Notes under the pieces: generated by a model
Seen by the model: only the letters and a program-made list of their open reading frames with translations
Told to the model about the DNA's origin: nothing
Databases searched by the model: none
Position numbers and translations under genes: made by a program
Origin: Alphaproteobacteria bacterium
GTDB lineage: Bacteria; Pseudomonadota; Alphaproteobacteria; Rickettsiales; UBA998
Assembly: GCA_004292675.1 (NCBI GenBank)
Contig: RDXO01000017.1
Coordinates: forward strand, 1 to 64,000
Direction: 5' to 3'
Length of the DNA: 64,000 nt
In this document: piece by piece, positions 61,664-64,000 of the stretch
How the letters are laid out: every line of letters begins with the position of its first letter
How positions within the stretch are numbered: the first letter of the stretch is position 1

Positions 61664-61828
61664 TTAATGTTGGCGTGGTGGGGTATGAGCGCGGTGATGT
61701 GCTTCTTCCTCAGGAGTCATGACGCGAATGCGTTTGGGGCGTGCTGTAGGGCGCGACTTCTGCACATAAAGTGCATGGAACAGAACGATGCTCGATGCCA
61801 TCGCAAATGAATAGATAATCATAGACAT
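61664..61828 (-). CDS. 54-residue single-span membrane protein
   Basis: ATG 61828 follows GGGAG by 7 bases. The peptide starts MSMIIYSFAMASSIVLFHAL, a hydrophobic helix, and ends in a basic, His/Pro/Arg-rich tail (RPTARPKRIRVMTPEE...). A good RBS, one membrane span and an uninterrupted frame support a real gene. It could be a small partner of the pseudopilin gene 49 bp downstream. Function unknown. Confidence 0.55.
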   Translation of the reverse strand: MSMIIYSFAMASSIVLFHALYVQKSRPTARPKRIRVMTPEEEAHHRAHTPPRQH

Positions 61829-61844
61829 AGCGAATCTCCCTTTT

Positions 61845-61992
61845 AGAACCTGCCCCGAATCTCTCTCTTATGGTCTGCAAATGGTGGTTTTTTGCGCTTA
61901 CAAAAGCTCATGTACTTCTATGTACTACTTAAGCTACGGTTCTCAAAAACCACCATTTTCGCCTCATAATAAAAAGATTCGTGGCAGGTTCT
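61845..61992. repeat. 148-bp long palindromic element
   Basis: The ends AGAACCTGCCCCGAAT and ATTCGTGGCAGGTTCT are inverted repeats, and inner segments AAATGGTGGTTTTTTG/CAAAAACCACCATTTT also pair. The loop holds GTACTTCTATGTACTAC. At 24756-24770 the sequence GAACCTGCCACGAAG matches one end. It is probably a mobile or structured palindrome rather than a gene. Confidence 0.6.
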
Positions 61993-62015
61993 TAGCTTTA
62001 TTAGTTATGGTGCTG

Positions 62016-62140
62016 TATAGTCGTTTGACAAAAAAATTACTCATTTTTTATGTCAAGTGCGACTATAATACTATGATTTATAGTGCTTTTTCCATTATAT
62101 CATGCCGATCAATCGATAATGATATAATGGCAGCACTATA
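62016..62140 (-). mobile_element. MITE-like double-hairpin element (TATAG family), inverted copy
   Basis: Read on the minus strand it has hairpin A (TATAGTGCTGCCATTATAT...) then hairpin B (TATAGTCGCACTTGACA to AACGACTATA), the same order as at 16781-16907. It lies downstream of the lipoprotein gene. The arms have compensating changes (GATTGATC becomes GATCAATCGAT-like), suggesting that the hairpin itself is selected. Confidence 0.65.
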
Positions 62141-62162
62141 GCCATGAGGATGGCGATCGGTG

Positions 62163-62411
62163 CTATCTCCACCAAGGGCGACCAAGATTGATTTTGCTCT
62201 CATCGGAAAGCCCACCAAGAGCTGCACCGACTCCCGCACCGACCAACATACCTGTTCCCGCTGCGCCCCCAACGGCAGCACCCGCCACGAGTCCCGTAGC
62301 AGCCCCAAGCCCCGCACCGCTAATGGCGCGATCCGCTTGCGTGTGACCGCATGAGGTGGTAATAAAGCTCATGATCCCTAGGCATAAAATAGGTTTAATA
62401 GATAATTTCAT
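62163..62411 (-). CDS. Glycine-zipper lipoprotein
   Basis: This 82-residue protein has a lipoprotein-type signal ending SFITTSCGH (lipobox-like, Cys near residue 21). A Gly/Ala repeat follows (GAGLGAATGLVAGAAVGGAAGTGMLVGAGVGAALGG), the glycine zipper of small outer-membrane proteins. Such proteins may span or oligomerise in membranes. The tail is short. The ATG at 62411 is preferred over 62420. It is encoded beside the 389-residue gene on the same strand, which lies 30 bp upstream. Confidence 0.75.
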   Translation of the reverse strand: MKLSIKPILCLGIMSFITTSCGHTQADRAISGAGLGAATGLVAGAAVGGAAGTGMLVGAGVGAALGGLSDESKINLGRPWWR

Positions 62412-62441
62412 AGAGTACACCTTAAAAGATTGTGTGTGGGA

Positions 62442-63611
62442 TCAGCCAAGTGCGATAGGAGCAGATTGTTCTTGTGCAACGCTCTCAGCCCAGTTTTGTT
62501 GCCCTGCACCGCGTGGTGTTAAGCCGCGAGCTGCCATTTTTTGTTGCCAACTCATGGTAGCACCCATTTGTAGGTTTTGCGCGATCATATCCGCTTGACG
62601 GGCTTGTTCGTTTGTGTCAAAGGTGGCATTTTGAAGTTGCTCAATTTGTCCATCTAATGCATTGAGACGTTCAACGCGCCCCGCATTTTGATCCATAACA
62701 TGCTTTAATGCCAGTGCCGTACCGACAGCAGCAATAGTACCTGCGGTGACTTTGCCTGCAACGCCAACTCGTGCCTTTACATTGTCATAAAATTGCGTTC
62801 GTTGCGTGTCATTTAATGTTTCAATTTTTAGTTTTTGAAATTCTTGTGCAGCTCCCTCAGCAGCTCCTTCTGCTCCCGCCACGTTCGTTGCATCAAATGC
62901 TTTTTTGGCTTCTTTGTTGATTTTGTCTAAAACAGGATTTTCAAACAATACCTCACGTGCTGCGTTGAGACCTTTCCCAATAATATTGGTGGTTTCTTTC
63001 GCGTCCGTTTTAGCAGCTTCAAGTAATTTGGTGGATAAATCACCCATATTAGTTTCAGCAGCTTTTAGAACATCCTCTATTCTAGCTCCCGGCTTAAGAT
63101 TTTGAACTGCTGGGTTGTCTAATAGTTCTTTAAGTGCTTCTTGCGTTTTAGGATTCTTATCAAGTTTTTCGACGGATTTCTTAAGTTGCTCAAGCGTCTG
63201 ACCTTCGCCAAAATGCGCACCAAAAGAGTTCAAGAATTTTTCTAAAAAATTCAACTGATCAGGAGTGCGCGTTTGCACCAATTTTTCTGCTTGTGATTTA
63301 ATGGCATCAGCACTAGCGAAATTGGAAATAGAATCAACAGCACGCTTCCCTATTTCATTCCCTGCATACATACCAACGCCTGCAACTGCAGCAGTCTTTA
63401 CTAAGCCCATCGGCTTGTCTGCGCGAACGCGCTCCGCTTCGATGGCGTTTTGCTGTGTAGTCAAGCCCCGCGATTGTTCACGCAACCCTTCCGCAGCATA
63501 AGCAAGTTGTTGGGCTTGCATGAATTGTTGCATCGTTTCTTGATCCACGCCAGCCTGTTGTAGTTGTTCTACCATCTGTGCTTGTTGCGCTTGTTGTTGG
63601 GTGTTTTCCAT
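62442..63611 (-). CDS. Unknown helical, Gln/Ala-rich protein
   Basis: From ATG 63611 (AGGAG upstream) the protein has 389 residues. It opens with MENTQQQAQQAQMVEQLQQ and is mostly amphipathic helix (EALKELLDNPAVQNLKPGAR, LLEAAKTDAKETTNIIG). Possible membrane segments are at about 70-88 (LVKTAAVAGVGMYAGNEIG) and 290-308 (GVAGKVTAGTIAAVGTALAL). The C-terminus is Gln/Ala/Ser-rich. It has no signal peptide. The family is not recognised; it fits the group of mosaic, possibly exported proteins in this window. Confidence 0.55.
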   Translation of the reverse strand: MENTQQQAQQAQMVEQLQQAGVDQETMQQFMQAQQLAYAAEGLREQSRGLTTQQNAIEAERVRADKPMGLVKTAAVAGVGMYAGNEIGKRAVDSISNFASADAIKSQAEKLVQTRTPDQLNFLEKFLNSFGAHFGEGQTLEQLKKSVEKLDKNPKTQEALKELLDNPAVQNLKPGARIEDVLKAAETNMGDLSTKLLEAAKTDAKETTNIIGKGLNAAREVLFENPVLDKINKEAKKAFDATNVAGAEGAAEGAAQEFQKLKIETLNDTQRTQFYDNVKARVGVAGKVTAGTIAAVGTALALKHVMDQNAGRVERLNALDGQIEQLQNATFDTNEQARQADMIAQNLQMGATMSWQQKMAARGLTPRGAGQQNWAESVAQEQSAPIALG

Positions 63612-63713
63612 AGAGGAATAGCTCCTAGCTTTTTGTTCTATCCCTTTCACTATAATCTAAAGCTGTTACAGATTCGTTACAATGCACAGGATTTTTTTAA
63701 GAAAATGTTCTTT

Positions 63714-64000
63714 CTACTTCAAACGTTCATAGGCAGGTAGCGTCAGGAACTCCACATAATCCGCATTGAGTGTTTGTTGTTCAAGCATTTGTGCAGCAGG
63801 GATATAAAGCCCAGCGGCATAAACATCTGATCCTACTTGTGCTTCAATCGCTTTGAGTTCTTCCGCAATAACGCGTTTGAGTAATAGCACATCAATAACG
63901 CGCCCATCTTCGAGCGTGCCTTCATGATGCACCCATTGCCATAATTGCGTGCGCGATATTTCTGCCGTGGCAGCATCTTCCATCAGGTTGAAGATCGGCA
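63714..64000 (-). CDS. aceB: Malate synthase A, C-terminal end
   Basis: Ninety-four residues reach the window edge: PIFNLMEDAATAEISRTQLWQWVHH, then GRVIDVLLLKRVIAEELKAI and a C-terminal LTLPAYERLK. The MEDAATAEISR...QWxHH segment contains the catalytic Asp region of malate synthase A. The enzyme condenses glyoxylate and acetyl-CoA. The start lies outside the window. With icd at 52.6 kb it implies a glyoxylate shunt. Confidence 0.9.
   Translation of the reverse strand, partial: PIFNLMEDAATAEISRTQLWQWVHHEGTLEDGRVIDVLLLKRVIAEELKAIEAQVGSDVYAAGLYIPAAQMLEQQTLNADYVEFLTLPAYERLK

Overview
The window reads as chromosomal DNA of an alphaproteobacterium with moderate GC. The evidence is the gene set: a short proteobacterial phosphatidylserine decarboxylase next to PssA, a RibBA whose GTP cyclohydrolase half is degenerate, an ELM1-family protein, a ZapA operon with a coiled-coil partner, an NDUFAF5-like methyltransferase, a DUF2610-like small protein, and VirB4/VirB2 components. 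Biosynthetic genes (argB, ribB, nadD, fabG, icd, malate synthase) argue against extreme genome reduction. The VirB parts, a type I-like export operon and many low-complexity proteins suggest a lineage that interacts with other cells. I cannot name the genus.

Layout. 1-1.1 kb: the start of trpS and a higBA toxin-antitoxin locus whose toxin is split by a mobile repeat. 1.2-4.5 kb: a YiiX-like enzyme, tRNA-Phe, a sugar-phosphate transferase and a zapA pair. 4.5-8 kb: repeats, a motif-poor VirB4 and a VirB2 pilin. 8-14.7 kb: ferredoxin, a PAT-tailed membrane protein, PepF, RecO, a Pif1-type helicase, tRNA-Val and HU. 14.9-23.7 kb: unknown proteins, an ArsR repressor with a long perfect operator, an FKBP-like protein, an aminotransferase, an M48 protease and two low-complexity proteins. 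23.8-35.2 kb: argB, then ELM1, ABC, HlyD and TolC genes whose ABC nucleotide-binding domain is dead, then a parvulin with MlaEF, an MsbA-like ABC exporter and CyaY. 35.3-42.6 kb: PBP1A, a YhdP/AsmA-like protein, TatD, PssA and Psd. 43-55 kb: accessory region with four large unknown proteins, a DUF2610-like protein, RibBA, Icd and a YkuD-like protein. 55-60.7 kb: methyltransferase, a second Psd with Cys at the processing site, TrmB, FabG, NadD, RsfS, a VOC protein and a response regulator. 60.8-64 kb: a pseudopilin, small membrane proteins, a helical low-complexity protein and the end of malate synthase.

Three themes recur. First, at least three palindromic repeat families sit between genes. 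One behaves like a TA-inserting MITE and has broken higB and set the end of another gene. Second, several proteins keep a family fold but have lost or changed catalytic residues (VirB4, ABC exporter, Psd2, RibA half of RibBA). Third, a scattered set of large proteins combines folded or helical parts with Pro/Ala/Thr/His/Gln-rich linkers and has no family I recognise. The last two themes, with the VirB genes, are the best leads for an undescribed secretion or envelope system. No transposase, CRISPR array, rRNA or prophage block was seen.
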